From NCBI GenBank assembly GCA_012842235.1, contig DUTE01000019.1, positions 1 through 6,483 on the forward strand: DNA of 6,483 bases. The letters run 5' to 3'. The stretch's first letter is position 1, and every line of letters begins with the position of its first letter. This stretch comes from Bacillota bacterium (GTDB lineage: Bacteria > Bacillota > DTU065). The position numbers were made by a program, and so were the translations under genes. Under the pieces are notes generated by a model. It worked only from the letters and a program-made list of their open reading frames with translations, had not been told where the DNA came from and made no database searches. Of this stretch, positions 6,358-6,483 are shown in pieces.

Positions 6358-6386
6358 TTGACAGGTCTATAGCTTTAGTTTGTAAC
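6358..6386 (+). promoter_or_regulatory. Possible sigma-A promoter reading out of the window
   Basis: TTGACA (6358-6363) is a perfect -35 hexamer. After a 17-nt spacer comes TGTAAC (6381-6386), matching 4 of 6 bases of TATAAT. It would drive a gene beyond the right edge. No start codon with a ribosome binding site is seen before 6483, so this remains a pattern match. Confidence 0.35.
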
Positions 6387-6483
6387 CTACGTTTCGTACC
6401 CTTAACTAATAAAAACCCGATTTTCCCATAAACCTTTTTAAAAATCAGTACTCTACGTTAGCTAACTGAAAAATATCTGCAGC

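Larger units (their letters stand above)
6205..6483. other. Intergenic region without a supported gene
   Basis: This AT-rich stretch has no credible coding frame on either strand. It contains a weak hairpin (6273-6299), an AT-rich palindrome ATATAAT/ATTATAT (6320-6326 and 6340-6346, 13-nt spacer) and a promoter-like TTGACA at 6358. The next gene presumably begins or ends beyond the window. Confidence 0.6.

Noticed and set aside
6340..6460. Minus-strand open stretch reading KKVYGKIGFLLVKGTKRRLQ
   Set aside because: It is under 45 codons, closed by stops on both sides, and has no ATG/GTG/TTG start with a ribosome binding site in a suitable place. It is likely chance in AT-rich DNA.

Overview
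The window is a stretch of bacterial chromosome in the order mnmE - mnmG - rsmG - parA (soj) - parB (spo0J), all on the + strand. This is the block usually found next to the replication origin in low-GC Gram-positive bacteria. AT-rich codon use, strong AGGAGG-type ribosome binding sites and two copies of TGTTCCACGTGAAACA (the parS form known from Bacillus subtilis) point to the Bacillota. A clostridial or bacillar lineage is my inference; I cannot name the species. Unlike B. subtilis, there is no noc gene between rsmG and parA.

Positions 1-3964 hold three tightly packed RNA-modification genes. MnmE and MnmG together modify the wobble uridine of certain tRNAs, and RsmG methylates 16S rRNA. Gaps are 10 nt (mnmE/mnmG) and -11 nt (mnmG/rsmG), so this looks like one operon. 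A 66-nt spacer then leads to parA.

The notable object is at 4076-4587. The parA gene starts normally at 4031 (Met to Gly15, ending in KGGVG). It is then cut by 512 nt of unrelated sequence with about 49% GC, against roughly a third in sampled lines of the flanking parA. The reading frame resumes at 4588 with Lys16. The insert has the marks of a group II intron: a GTGTG 5' end, a textbook 34-nt domain V with GAAA tetraloop and 2-nt bulge, a domain VI with a bulged adenosine 7 nt from the 3' end, an AC 3' end, and an EBS1 matching the last 6 nt of the 5' exon perfectly. It encodes no reverse transcriptase or maturase; domain IV is a short hairpin. Exact removal restores a 256-residue Soj-type ParA with an intact P-loop. 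The chromosome-partition ATPase therefore seems to depend on RNA splicing, with the break immediately before the catalytic lysine codon.

parA exon 2 overlaps parB by 23 nt. ParB is a complete 283-residue CTP-dependent clamp protein. One parS site lies inside parB (5791-5806) and an identical copy in inverted orientation lies just beyond it (6189-6204). A strong intrinsic terminator (6141-6170 plus T-rich tail) overlaps the parB stop codon. The last ~300 nt carry parS and weak promoter-like or palindromic elements but no gene I can support.
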